Part shown: positions 24,154 to 32,853 of the stretch, piece after piece
Layout of the letters: each line of letters opens with the position of its first letter
How positions within the stretch are numbered: position 1 is the stretch's first letter
Assembly (NCBI RefSeq): GCF_000826545.1
Contig: NZ_CDME01000007.1
Location: forward strand, 280,899 to 344,898
DNA length: 64,000 bases
From: Kibdelosporangium sp. MJ126-NF4
GTDB lineage: Bacteria; Actinomycetota; Actinomycetes; Mycobacteriales; Pseudonocardiaceae
Direction: 5' to 3'
Made by a program: the position numbers and the translations under genes
Notes under the pieces: generated by a model
Told to the model about the DNA's origin: nothing
Seen by the model: only the letters and a program-made list of their open reading frames with translations
Databases searched by the model: none

Positions 24154-27100
24154 TTACGCGCCGTGGTGCAGGTAGGCGGCCCACATCGACGGCAGGTGTG
24201 GGATGTCGGTGCGGATGCCCCGGATGGCCTGGTGCAGTGCTCGCGCCGAGTCGGTGGTGGTCGCCATCCCGCTGTAGAAGTCCCCGGCGATGAACGATGC
24301 CACCGAGTCGGTGACCTCCCACAGCGTGCCGACCACGTGCGGGTATCCGGCGAGCTGGAAGGCGGCGGGCAGGTGCACGGGTTCGTCCGCGTCCGGCGCC
24401 GCCGTGCACGCCGACAGGTACGCCAGGCGGGCCCTGGTCAGCTGCAATGGGACCAGGCTGGCGATCCGAAGTGGATCGTCGGCCAGTATCAGTGAGGTTC
24501 CCGTGCCTCGGCAGGCGAAGTGCACGATCGGGCATTCGTCCACATGGGACAGGACGGCGCCTCGTGTCGGCCAGTGCGCCGCCGGGGTGCCCTCGGTGTT
24601 GATCAGCAGCGTCGAGTTCGGCACGCGCTGGCGCACGGCTTCGGCCTCGGCGACCGCGTGCGGGAGCGTGGCCACCACCAGCGCGTCGGACACCGCGACC
24701 GGCTGCGCCCAGTCCCTGGCGTGGCCGAGTGCCTGGATCGTCGGCGTGTACGAGGAAACGACGCGGTCCAGCACGGACTCGCCCCGTGCGTAGTGGTACC
24801 CGGCCGCGTGGATCGGCAGGCGGTTCAACGCTCCGTGGGTGACCCACCACATCCTCGGCCATTCCCCTCGGGGCATGCCCTTGAACCCCAGTGCGGCCAG
24901 CACCGGCGCGGCGGCGACCTCCCACAGCCACTCGAGGACCGCGTGCATCTGCTCCTGGTTGGACGATTCCACCGCCGCGTGGAGTTCTTCGGCGCGCGAC
25001 TCGATCGCGCGTGCGGTCAGCCGTGGCAGCGCGACGGACGTGACACCCGAGGGGGTGACCAGGATGGCGTCGCCGCGGTAGCGGCTGACGTTCAGCACCG
25101 CGATCGGCCCGTCCGACGCGGCCGACAGGTCCACTTCCACCGGCAGCAGGAACGTCGAGAACCCCGGCAGTGCCCTGATCGCGGCCAGTGTCTCGTCGAA
25201 CGAGGCCGCGAGACCCGCCCGGTCGGCCCGCGACGGGCACAGCGGGTCGGCAGGCACGCCGAGTTGGTCACGCAGGTCGATGAACTGCCTGGCGAACTCC
25301 GGGTACTCGGCCCGCAGGTCCACCACGTCGCCACGGGTGCCGAGCGCCTGGCTCAGCCGTCCGCCCCTGCCGAGTTCCAGCAGGCTCAGCGCGCGGCCCG
25401 GCGATCCCGCCGCCAGCGCCAGCGACGCGGCCTCGATCGTCAGGTCCTCCTGCTGCACGGGCGACAGCGCGGCCACCCGGACGGCCGTCTCCAGCAGGTT
25501 CGCCGCGCGTCCCGGGCTGGCCTTGGCGATCAGCGACGCGGCCGCCCAGCACGACTCGACCACAGTGGACGTCTGGGCCAGCGGAACCGACGCGGCCTCG
25601 ACGAACCGGGTGAACGCCTCGTCCTGCTCGCCCGCGTCGAGCAGCAGGTTGCCCAGGTTCGACAGCCGGGACGCCAGTTCGGGATCGTCGGCGTCGGTGG
25701 ACTGGACCGCCGCGCGGCTGAACGAGATCACCTCGTCGAGGTCGGAGACCTCCCGCAGCACCGTGGCCAGGTCGGCCAGTGAGCGCGCGTCGAGCGGGTC
25801 CGCCGCGGCCTCGGTCAGTTCGAGCGCCTCGTCGAGGTCGGCCCGGATTCCGCGCAGCCGGTAGCGTTCCAGCAGTGCCGGGCCGAGTGCCGGGGCCGCC
25901 GCGCCGCGGAACGCGCTGATCGCGCCGTCGAGGTCGCCCGCGGAACCGGACCGGCGGTACCGGGTGATCAGCACCTGACCGACCACATTGGACACAATGG
26001 TGCGTTCGGTCAGCGGGACGACAGCGTGCGCCTCGCGGGCGAGCGTGAGGGCCTGGTCGAGGTCGGCAGGGGAGCCGGTCCGCCCGTGGCGGCGCAGCAG
26101 GGCCTGGGCGAGCGTGCTCAGGTGCGTGTGGTTCGCCGAGGTCGTGGCGACGGCCTCCCAGCCGGTCGCGATCGCCTCGTCCAGGTCGGCCAGTGCGCCG
26201 GTCCGCTCGAACCGGGTGCGCAGCGCGCCTGTCAACTCGGCCAGCATGCCTGGCCGGTTGGTGCGTGCCGCGCCCGCCGCGGACCGGATCAGGCTGATCG
26301 CGTCGTTGAGGTCGGCGGGATCCCCCACCTCCGAGTACCGGCTCAGCAGCACGGACCCCAGCGTGTACAGATGGTCGGCCCGCGCCGGGTCGTCATGGGG
26401 TGACGCTTCGACGGCGGCCTGCGCTGTGTGCAACGCGGCGTCCCGGTCGGCGGGGGAGCCCGTGGCCGCGTGTTGCGCCTTCAGCGACACCGCGAGTTCG
26501 CCGAGCGTGACGGCGCTGGGGTCGGCGTCGACCGCGGCTCGGCCGTAGGCAATGGAACGGTCCAAGTCGGACCGATTGCGGGCGTGTTCGAAGCGAACAC
26601 GGAAAGAAGTGCACAATCCGGACACGGCGCGTACCCAGTCGGAGTACCCCGCGGGGAACGCGTCGGCCGCCGTCAGCCCGGCGGCGATCGCCTCGTCGAG
26701 ATCGGCCGGGTCGCCGCCGGCCGCGAACCGGGCCAGCAGGGCGGTGGCCAGGTCGGACAGCAGCGCGGGCTGGGTGGCGGCCGACCGGATCAGCGAGATC
26801 GACTCGTCCAGATCCGGTTTGCTGCCCGACAGCCGGTACCGGCTGTGCAGCGCCACACCGAGCACAGCCAGGCACAACGTCCGGCCGGGTTCGCCGCCCG
26901 CCATGCCCCGGCGTGCCACGCCGATCGCTTCGGCCAGGTCCTCACGGCGGCTGGTGCGCCGGAACCGCAGCCACAACGACAGTCCGAGGTTGTGCCGGTA
27001 GGAGCTGATGTTCGGGTCGCCGACCGTCGCCGTGTCCAACGCCCGGCGGCTGGTGGCGATCGCGCACTCGAGATCCTCGGTCAGCCCGGCGCGTTCGAAC

Positions 27101-27279
27101 CTCAGCCGCAACGCGAGACTGAGGTTGTGCAGGTGAACCGCCCGGTCGACGTCGTCCTGCGGCGCCGAGTCCGCCACCTGACGGCACAGGTCGACGGCCA
27201 CGTCGACCACATCGATGTCACAGGGACCCTGTGCTTGATCAAGATAGCTCAGGGCCTGCTCGACATGACTCACCACCAC
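24154..27279 (-). CDS. TPR-CHAT protein with altered catalytic His
   Basis: A 1041-residue protein. Residues about 1-640 form tandem tetratricopeptide-like repeats, most ending in G-PADLDEAI-type units spaced about 45-50 residues. A CHAT (caspase HetF associated with TPRs) domain fills about 740-1041. CHAT proteases use a His in the HFACHG motif and a Cys in LSAC. Here the motif reads VHFACRG, so the expected His is Arg (R924), while the Cys is kept (C958 in YLSACTAA). If the assignment is right the protease is inactive or uses another base. TPR-CHAT proteins occur in caspase-like bacterial defence and signalling systems. No partner or protease target gene is evident next door. The start is GTG or ATG-like at 27279. 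Confidence 0.85.
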   Translation of the reverse strand: MVVSHVEQALSYLDQAQGPCDIDVVDVAVDLCRQVADSAPQDDVDRAVHLHNLSLALRLRFERAGLTEDLECAIATSRRALDTATVGDPNISSYRHNLGLSLWLRFRRTSRREDLAEAIGVARRGMAGGEPGRTLCLAVLGVALHSRYRLSGSKPDLDESISLIRSAATQPALLSDLATALLARFAAGGDPADLDEAIAAGLTAADAFPAGYSDWVRAVSGLCTSFRVRFEHARNRSDLDRSIAYGRAAVDADPSAVTLGELAVSLKAQHAATGSPADRDAALHTAQAAVEASPHDDPARADHLYTLGSVLLSRYSEVGDPADLNDAISLIRSAAGAARTNRPGMLAELTGALRTRFERTGALADLDEAIATGWEAVATTSANHTHLSTLAQALLRRHGRTGSPADLDQALTLAREAHAVVPLTERTIVSNVVGQVLITRYRRSGSAGDLDGAISAFRGAAAPALGPALLERYRLRGIRADLDEALELTEAAADPLDARSLADLATVLREVSDLDEVISFSRAAVQSTDADDPELASRLSNLGNLLLDAGEQDEAFTRFVEAASVPLAQTSTVVESCWAAASLIAKASPGRAANLLETAVRVAALSPVQQEDLTIEAASLALAAGSPGRALSLLELGRGGRLSQALGTRGDVVDLRAEYPEFARQFIDLRDQLGVPADPLCPSRADRAGLAASFDETLAAIRALPGFSTFLLPVEVDLSAASDGPIAVLNVSRYRGDAILVTPSGVTSVALPRLTARAIESRAEELHAAVESSNQEQMHAVLEWLWEVAAAPVLAALGFKGMPRGEWPRMWWVTHGALNRLPIHAAGYHYARGESVLDRVVSSYTPTIQALGHARDWAQPVAVSDALVVATLPHAVAEAEAVRQRVPNSTLLINTEGTPAAHWPTRGAVLSHVDECPIVHFACRGTGTSLILADDPLRIASLVPLQLTRARLAYLSACTAAPDADEPVHLPAAFQLAGYPHVVGTLWEVTDSVASFIAGDFYSGMATTTDSARALHQAIRGIRTDIPHLPSMWAAYLHHGA

Positions 27280-27316
27280 GGTAGTGAAAGGTACCCACCA
27301 GCAGACGAAACCTGTG

Positions 27317-28030
27317 TCAGGGGCGTAGCTCCGGCGTGGTGGCGATCTGGATCATCGCGTCCACGGTCAACAGCGGGGTGAATTTGCCGCGACTCACCGC
27401 GTCCGCACGGTCGTGCCGGTTCGACCGGACGAGTACCCGGTAGCCGTCGGAGTAGGCGATGACCGCCGGGTTTTCCGGCGGGGTCCGGCTCAGGAAGAGC
27501 TGCCGCCCTTCAGTGGAGGGCAGCGGTGTGCAGAATTCGGGACAGGCTCCCGGTTGGTCACGGCTGATCTGCACGGTGACTATGCCCACCACCTCCTTGC
27601 CGTCGGACACCGGCAGTTCGATGTGCTCGATCGGTGCGAGTGCGTCGACGGCGGTGTTGCTCTGCGGCTGTTGCACCGGGGTCACCTGGAGCCGCTGCGC
27701 GTCCAGCCTCGGTGACTCGAGCTTCAGTGATCCGAGGTGTGGCTGCACGCTTACCCGCGCCACACACGCCAACTGCAGGGCCCGCTCGGGTTCGGACATG
27801 CAGTCGGCCACTGACGACGAGGCGGCTCCGGTAGGCGAGCTCGGCGTCACCAGCAAGGTCGGCACCGCGATGCCGACGGCGGCCACCACCGCGACACCGG
27901 TGGCTACCACCGTGGAGCGCCGCCGCTGACGTCGGCGCTTGGCCACGGTCATCACGTCGTCGAACGCCAGCCGCATCGGCGGTTCGTCCTTGGCGGCGTA
28001 CGCCTCCAGCTCAGAACGCAATTCCCGCAT
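27317..28030 (-). CDS. Membrane protein encoded with the SigE-type sigma factor (possible anti-sigma)
   Basis: 237 residues. A charged cytoplasmic N-terminus (about 45 residues, ELRSELEAYAAKDEPPMRLAFDDVMTVAKRRRQRR) leads to one membrane helix (VVATGVAVVAAVGIAVPTLLV). An extracytoplasmic domain with two cysteine pairs follows (ADCMSE, LACVAR, GACPEFCTPLP). The ORF overlaps the sigma factor gene by 20 bases. This topology and position fit a regulator of that sigma factor, but no zinc-type anti-sigma motif (HxxxCxxC) is present, so the anti-sigma role is inferred. Confidence 0.7.
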   Translation of the reverse strand: MRELRSELEAYAAKDEPPMRLAFDDVMTVAKRRRQRRRSTVVATGVAVVAAVGIAVPTLLVTPSSPTGAASSSVADCMSEPERALQLACVARVSVQPHLGSLKLESPRLDAQRLQVTPVQQPQSNTAVDALAPIEHIELPVSDGKEVVGIVTVQISRDQPGACPEFCTPLPSTEGRQLFLSRTPPENPAVIAYSDGYRVLVRSNRHDRADAVSRGKFTPLLTVDAMIQIATTPELRP

Positions 28031-28526
28031 CTTCGTCAGCTCCTTCCGGCAGTCCCAGTGCGACCCGCAACGACTCGACCGCTCTCGACGTCTGGCTCTT
28101 GACCGTTCCCTCGGCCGTTCCTGTCAACTGCGCGACCTCGCTGATGGACAGGTCCTCCATGAACCGGAGGACGACCATCGCCCGCCGCTTGGGCGGCAGC
28201 GCCGCGAGCGCCGCGGCCATGTCCAGCCGCTCGTCGCTGCTGCGGCCCTCGGGTGCCTGCGTGTCCGGGAACGATTCCATCACCTGTTCACGCTTGCGCT
28301 TGGGCACGCCGCTGAGGAACAGGTTGAGCAGGACCTTGTTGGCGTAGGCGGCGGCTGTCTCCGGTCTTATCCGGTGCCAGCGCGGGTACATCCGGACGAA
28401 GGCGGCCTGGACGAGGTCCTCGGCCAGGTGCCAGTCGCCGCACATCGCGTACGCGAGCCTGCGCAGCCGGTGTGCCTGGCTGGTGAAGAACGCTTCGAAC
28501 GCCTGGTCCCCCCAAGTGTCTGGCAC
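28011..28526 (-). CDS. SigE-family ECF RNA polymerase sigma factor
   Basis: A 171-residue sigma-70 factor of the actinobacterial SigE family. Region 2 runs through LAYAMCGDWHLAEDLVQAAFVRMYPRW (about residues 25-55). Region 4 is at about 105-160 with a helix-turn-helix LSISEVAQLTGTAEGTVKSQTSRAVESLR. The downstream gene encodes its likely membrane partner, with a 20-base overlap. The signal sensed cannot be read from the sequence. Confidence 0.88.
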   Translation of the reverse strand: MPDTWGDQAFEAFFTSQAHRLRRLAYAMCGDWHLAEDLVQAAFVRMYPRWHRIRPETAAAYANKVLLNLFLSGVPKRKREQVMESFPDTQAPEGRSSDERLDMAAALAALPPKRRAMVVLRFMEDLSISEVAQLTGTAEGTVKSQTSRAVESLRVALGLPEGADEDAGIAF

Positions 28527-28559
28527 CGAGTCTGCTTCCTACTCATTGAGCGTCGTGCT

Positions 28560-29070
28560 CGAATCGGATAATTCGCTCTCCGCATCGGAATGCTGGAGTC
28601 CTGGACGGTCAGTCTCGTCCGGTGGCGATCGGCCCGTTCCTGGATGATCTGCTTGACCCGCGCATGCGGGGTGAACAGGGCGATGTCAGGGTCGCTGTCT
28701 CGTTCCAGGACGTTGATCGCAGCCGCATGGTCTGCCTGCCATACGCCCCCGCGCCGCGTGCAGTGAAGCCGGTCCCCTGAGCGCTTGCCGAGGGTTCGGC
28801 AGCACACCGCGAGCCAGGCATTCCCGCCTTCGGACAGAATCCAGGTCCGGTACTGGTCGGCGCGTACCACGATCTGGTTCCCCATCCGGGAGATGCCCCG
28901 GTTCCAGTGCTGGCGCATCTTCCGTGACAAATACGGGTCGGTAGTCCAGGTGTCCAGCTTGAGCGCGGCGTGTGCTGTCCAAGACGGCGCGTCTGCTCGG
29001 CAAGCTGGCCATACTTCCCGGAGTTGAGGTTCTTGCCGTAGGCGATTCGGGTGACCTTCACCAATCCCAC
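28560..29070 (-). pseudogene. TnpB-type (IS200/IS605-like) transposon nuclease remnant
   Basis: An internally deleted relic. Its 5' end encodes VKVTRIAYGKNLNSGKYGQLAEQTRRLG, the standard N-terminus of actinobacterial TnpB proteins. After this the frame breaks. A second frame encodes MGNQIVVRADQYRTWILSEGGNAWLAV, and the 3' part encodes GVWQADHAAAINVLERDSDPDIALFTPHARVKQII. That last piece retains the D-x-AA-x-N-x-L core near the third catalytic Asp. The middle, with the RuvC catalytic residues, is missing. It lies directly before a truncated DUF5753 gene and is the probable cause of that truncation. Confidence 0.7.
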
Positions 29071-29261
29071 CTTCTCACGCTGATACTTCTCTTACCTGTC
29101 GAGGTCCGCCGCAGGTTCAAGCGAAGTGAGAAGAATGTGCGGCAGAGCGGGCCGCTGCCGCGGCGGCCTCGCCCGCGGCCTCGGTGGCTTCCTCGGCCTC
29201 CGCGATCGCGTCGAGAGTGGCCTGGAGGGAAGTTTGTACGAGTGCCGCTGCGTTCGTGGCC

Positions 29262-29553
29262 TTGTCAGCCGCTCGCTGTGCTAGTCGCGAAGCGCCCGAA
29301 CGTCACCATCAGGGTGTTGCCGTTCAAGGCTGGGGTGCATCCAGGGCTGCACGGGTCGTTCACGTTCCTGCAGTTCCCCCTCGAGCGTGATCCGGGCGTT
29401 GTCCACGTGGAAGACCGGATCGGCAGCCGGTATCGCGACGACGTAGAGGAGATCGACGAGTACAGCGTTGTCGAGGATCGCCTGTTGGAGACCGCACTCT
29501 CCGAGGCACACTCGCTTTCGGCTATTCGAAAGGTGCGGAAGGAGTTGGAATGA
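29262..29553 (+). pseudogene. Truncated DUF5753 (Scr1-type) regulator gene
   Basis: Only the last 95 or so codons survive. LAVLVAKRPNVTIRVLPFKAGVHPGLHGSFTFLQFPLERDPGVVHVED is the usual C-terminus of XRE-DUF5753 proteins. The XRE helix-turn-helix and the front of the DUF5753 domain are absent; upstream lies an Ala-rich low-complexity stretch and the TnpB relic. The stop overlaps the DUF397 ATG (ATGA), as in intact pairs, so this was a normal DUF5753-DUF397 module before the deletion. Confidence 0.72.
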
Positions 29554-29801
29554 CATACACGTGGGAGTGGCGAAAGTCCTCCCGATCGGCGACCAGCGGC
29601 GAGTGTGTCGAGGTTGGTTCGTGGCGCAAGTCCTCCTGTTCGGCCACCCAAGGTCAATGTGTTGAGGTTGGCGCTACCCCCGACCCCACCGTCATGGCGG
29701 TGCGGGACAGCAAGCTGGGCGATGGCAGCCCGATCCTGATGTTCTCTCGCGGCGGGTTCGCCGCCTTCATCGACGGCGTCAAGCGCGGCCCGCTGGCCTG
29801 A
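29550..29801 (+). CDS. DUF397 protein with internal duplication
   Basis: An 83-residue DUF397 protein. The C-terminus (VMAVRDSKLGDGSPILMFSRGGFAAFIDGVKRG) is standard. The N-terminal motif WRKSS-S-CVEVG, normally present once, occurs twice in tandem (WRKSSRSATSGECVEVG, WRKSSCSATQGQCVEVG). DUF397 proteins are partners of XRE-DUF5753 regulators. The partner here is truncated, so this copy is an orphan and may be unexpressed or served by another regulator. It may still be in use because the reading frame is intact. Confidence 0.82.
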   Translation: MTYTWEWRKSSRSATSGECVEVGSWRKSSCSATQGQCVEVGATPDPTVMAVRDSKLGDGSPILMFSRGGFAAFIDGVKRGPLA

Positions 29802-29841
29802 GCAACGTTCGTCCGAAGCACCTGTCTCCTTGTTCTTCGCG

Positions 29842-29864
29842 AGGGATGGGTGCCCATCATCCCT
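29842..29864 (+). terminator. Weak stem-loop after DUF397; gap to ROK gene
   Basis: AGGGATG (29842-29848) and CATCCCT (29858-29864) form a 7-base stem with a 9-base loop. The remaining gap to 30095 holds no gene. It contains CTTTTG-N11-CAAAAG near 29955, a possible operator for the ROK gene downstream. Confidence 0.4.
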
Positions 29865-30094
29865 TGTGAGCGCTTGGTGGCGCTCGAAACCGTGTTTGGG
29901 TCACGGGATGAACAAAGGGTTCAACTCCTGGTGACTTCACGCTAGACTCGCCCTACTTTTGTCGGAGCTGAGCAAAAGGTCGCCGGAAGTATTGGCGCTT
30001 TTGGCGGATTGCGATACAAGTACCCCAGAACTCAGGGTTACCTGTGAGCTGGACCACCTTAGTTCGGCTAGTTACCCAACGAAGTGGAGCTGGT

Positions 30095-31339
30095 GTGCCG
30101 GTCATGCCGGAGCAGCCGACCGACCGCGCCGCGTTGCGCCGGGCGAACCTCGCCTGGGTCATCCGTGTGCTCAGGGAGCAGGGTGGCCTGTCCAGGGCGC
30201 AACTGGCGGTGCTGTCCGGCCTGAGCAAGGCGACCGTGTCGACGCTGGTGGCCGAGCTGACCGCACGCGGACTCGTTCGCGCGGGTGGTGTCGCCGCCGG
30301 TGGGCAGGGCAGGCCGGGCCAGATCGTCGAGTTGGACTCCGACGGCGTCCGCGGCATCGGGCTGGAGATCGGCGTCGACCACCTGGCCGTGACCTCCGTG
30401 GACACCACCGGCACCGTCGTCGCCGACCGGCAGGTCGCCTTCGACGTGCTGTCCGCGGGGGTCGACCGGACCATCGACAAGCTCGCCGAGGTCGCGGACG
30501 CCGAACTCGCCGACGTCATGGGCGCGTATCCGGCGGGGATCACCGTGTCGATCCCCGGCCTGGTCGACACCGCGCAGGGCGTCGTGCGCCTCTCGCCCCG
30601 GCTGCGCTGGCGCGAGGCGCCGGTGGCGGACGGCCTCGCCGGGCGGCTCGGGTTCCCGCTGGAGAAGATCTCGGTCGACAACGACGCGAACCTGTCCGCG
30701 ACCGCCGAGTACGAGGCCGGTGGCATGCGCGGGACCCCTGATCTCGTCTACGTCACGGGTGACTTCGGCATCGGCGCCGGTGTGGTCGCCGGTGGCCGCC
30801 TGGTCCGCGGCTCGATCGGGTACGCGGGCGAGGTCGGCCACATGTCCATGGACCCGATGGGCCCCCAGTGCTCGTGCGGACGGCGCGGCTGCTGGGAGAC
30901 CCAGGTCGGGCTGGCCGCGTTGTTCCACGCGCTGGCCGCGCCGGGTGACCCGGTGTCGGATCCCAGCGTTCCGATCGAGGAGCGGATGGCGATCATCCGC
31001 TCACGGGCCGAGCACGGCGATCAGCGCACGCTCGGCGCCCTGCACCAGATCGGCGCCGCACTCGGCGTCGGAGTGTCCATTGTGGTCAACGTGCTGAGCC
31101 CGGCCGTCGTCGTGCTCGGCGGCTACTTCGCGGCTCTGCCGGACTGGCTGATCGAACCGGCACGGATCGAGGTGGCGGCCAGGGCAGTGGTCGCCGAGAC
31201 CGGTGGCGTGCGCGTGGTCGGCTCGGAGCTCGGTTTCACCGCCGCGCGAACCGGTGGTGCGTTGGCCGCGCTGAGCCGGGTCTTCGACGACCCGACCCAG
31301 GTTCCGGAACGAAGTGAAAAAACGGAGGCACCCGCTTGA
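30095..31339 (+). CDS. ROK-family transcriptional regulator of the sugar locus
   Basis: About 414 residues. The N-terminal winged-helix is at about 15-75 (RRANLAWVIRVLREQGGLSRAQLAVLSGLSKATVSTLVAEL). A ROK domain follows with DNDANLSATAEYE, YVTGDFGIGAGVVAGGRLV and the zinc motif CSCGRRGCWETQVG. The GTG at 30095 is chosen because GGAG lies 5 bases upstream; ATG at 30104 is the alternative. Its stop overlaps the TTG of the ABC ATPase gene, so regulator and transporter are one unit. It most likely represses this operon and responds to the imported sugar or a breakdown product (inference from family and position). Confidence 0.9.
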   Translation: MPVMPEQPTDRAALRRANLAWVIRVLREQGGLSRAQLAVLSGLSKATVSTLVAELTARGLVRAGGVAAGGQGRPGQIVELDSDGVRGIGLEIGVDHLAVTSVDTTGTVVADRQVAFDVLSAGVDRTIDKLAEVADAELADVMGAYPAGITVSIPGLVDTAQGVVRLSPRLRWREAPVADGLAGRLGFPLEKISVDNDANLSATAEYEAGGMRGTPDLVYVTGDFGIGAGVVAGGRLVRGSIGYAGEVGHMSMDPMGPQCSCGRRGCWETQVGLAALFHALAAPGDPVSDPSVPIEERMAIIRSRAEHGDQRTLGALHQIGAALGVGVSIVVNVLSPAVVVLGGYFAALPDWLIEPARIEVAARAVVAETGGVRVVGSELGFTAARTGGALAALSRVFDDPTQVPERSEKTEAPA

Positions 31340-32853
31340 CCGCCGAAGCGAGTACAGCTCTGCTGCAGATGACCGGGATCGTCAAGACGTTCCCGGGAGT
31401 TCGTGCGCTCGACGGCGTCGACCTGACGGTCCGCGCAGGGGAGGTGCACTGCCTGCTCGGCCAGAACGGCGCGGGCAAGTCCACCCTGATCAAGGTGCTC
31501 GCCGGGGCACACCAGCCGGACGAGGGCGACATCCTCTGGCAGGGCACGAAGACCACGCTGTCGACACCGGTCGCCGCGCTGCGGATGGGCGTGGCCACGA
31601 TGTACCAGGAACTCGACCTGATCCCGGGCCTGTCCGTCGCGGACAACATCTTCCTCGGCCACGAGCGGGCCAGGTGGGGGTTCACCAAGGACAGGCAGGC
31701 CCGCAAGCAGGCCACCGCGCTGCTCAAGCGCCTCGGCCACCCGGAGATCCCGCCGGAGCGCGAAGTCGGCGACCTGTCCGCGGCGGGCCAGCAATTGGTG
31801 TCGATGGCGCGGGCGCTGGCACACGACGCCAGGCTGATCGTGATGGACGAGCCGACGGCCGCGCTGGCCGCCGACGAGGTCACCAACCTGTTCCGCGTGG
31901 TCGCCGACCTGACCGCGGCAGGCGTCGCGGTCGTCTACATCTCCCACCGGCTCGAGGAGATCCGCGAGATCGGCCACCGGGTGACCGTGATCAAGGACGG
32001 CAGGACGGTGGCGCGCGACCTCGCCGCGGACACCCCGACCTCCGAGCTGGTCGCGCTGATGTCCGGCAAGCGCGTCGAAACGGTGTACCCGACGCGTGCG
32101 GAGTCCACCGTGGACGCCTCCAACGAGGTGCTGAAGGTCGAGAAACTCAGCAGGGACAACGAGTTCGCCGACGTGAACTTCACTGTGCGCGCGGGGGAGA
32201 TCCTCGGCATCGCCGGACTGGTCGGCGCGGGCCGCAGCGAGATCCTCGAGACGATCTTCGGTGCCCGCAAGGCAGGCAGCGGCACGGTCACCGTCAACGG
32301 CAAGAAGCTGCGCAACGGCGACGTGCGCTCGGCGGTGGACGCGGGCGTCGGGCTCGCGCCCGAGGAGCGCAAGAGCCAGGCGCTGCTGATGGACATGTCG
32401 GTGGCGCAGAACGTGACCCTGGCGAGCATGCGTTCCTACAGCAGCTTCGGGTTCACCGACCGGGCAGGAGAACTCAGGGACTCCCGCGCCAAGCTGGAGG
32501 ACCTGGACCTGCGCCCGGCCGACCCGCGCCGCAACGTCAGCACGCTTTCCGGTGGCAACCAGCAGAAAGCCGTTGTCGCGCGGTGGCTCGTGCACGGCTG
32601 CCGGGTGCTGCTGCTCGACGAACCGACCCGTGGTGTTGACGTGGGCGCACGGGCGGAGCTGTACCGGTTGATCCGGGAACTGGCCGCGGACGGTGTGGCG
32701 CTGGTGCTGGTCTCCAGCGAGATGCCCGAGGTGCTCGGTCTGGCCGACCGGGTGCTGGTGCTGCGCGATGGACGGGTGATCCATGAGGCGCCCGCCGACG
32801 AGCTGACCGAGGCGGACGTGTTGGACATGGTGATGGAGGGAAGTGCGGCGTGA
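31336..32853 (+). CDS. Sugar ABC transporter ATP-binding protein (RbsA/MglA type)
   Basis: A 505-residue ATPase with two fused nucleotide-binding domains, as in ribose/galactose importers of the CUT2 class. The first domain has Walker A GQNGAGKSTL (about residue 42) and Walker B LIVMDEPTAAL. Its signature reads LSAAGQQLV in place of LSGGQ, a common variation. The second has LSGGNQQKAVVARWL and LLLDEPTRGVD; its Walker A is degenerate (GLVGAGRSEIL), as in this family. The TTG start overlaps the ROK stop and has GGAGG 7 bases upstream. The sugar transported is not determined. Confidence 0.93.
   Translation: MTAEASTALLQMTGIVKTFPGVRALDGVDLTVRAGEVHCLLGQNGAGKSTLIKVLAGAHQPDEGDILWQGTKTTLSTPVAALRMGVATMYQELDLIPGLSVADNIFLGHERARWGFTKDRQARKQATALLKRLGHPEIPPEREVGDLSAAGQQLVSMARALAHDARLIVMDEPTAALAADEVTNLFRVVADLTAAGVAVVYISHRLEEIREIGHRVTVIKDGRTVARDLAADTPTSELVALMSGKRVETVYPTRAESTVDASNEVLKVEKLSRDNEFADVNFTVRAGEILGIAGLVGAGRSEILETIFGARKAGSGTVTVNGKKLRNGDVRSAVDAGVGLAPEERKSQALLMDMSVAQNVTLASMRSYSSFGFTDRAGELRDSRAKLEDLDLRPADPRRNVSTLSGGNQQKAVVARWLVHGCRVLLLDEPTRGVDVGARAELYRLIRELAADGVALVLVSSEMPEVLGLADRVLVLRDGRVIHEAPADELTEADVLDMVMEGSAA

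Noticed and set aside
27317..28030. Calling the sigma-linked membrane protein a zinc anti-sigma factor
   Set aside because: The HxxxCxxC motif is missing; only topology and position support it.
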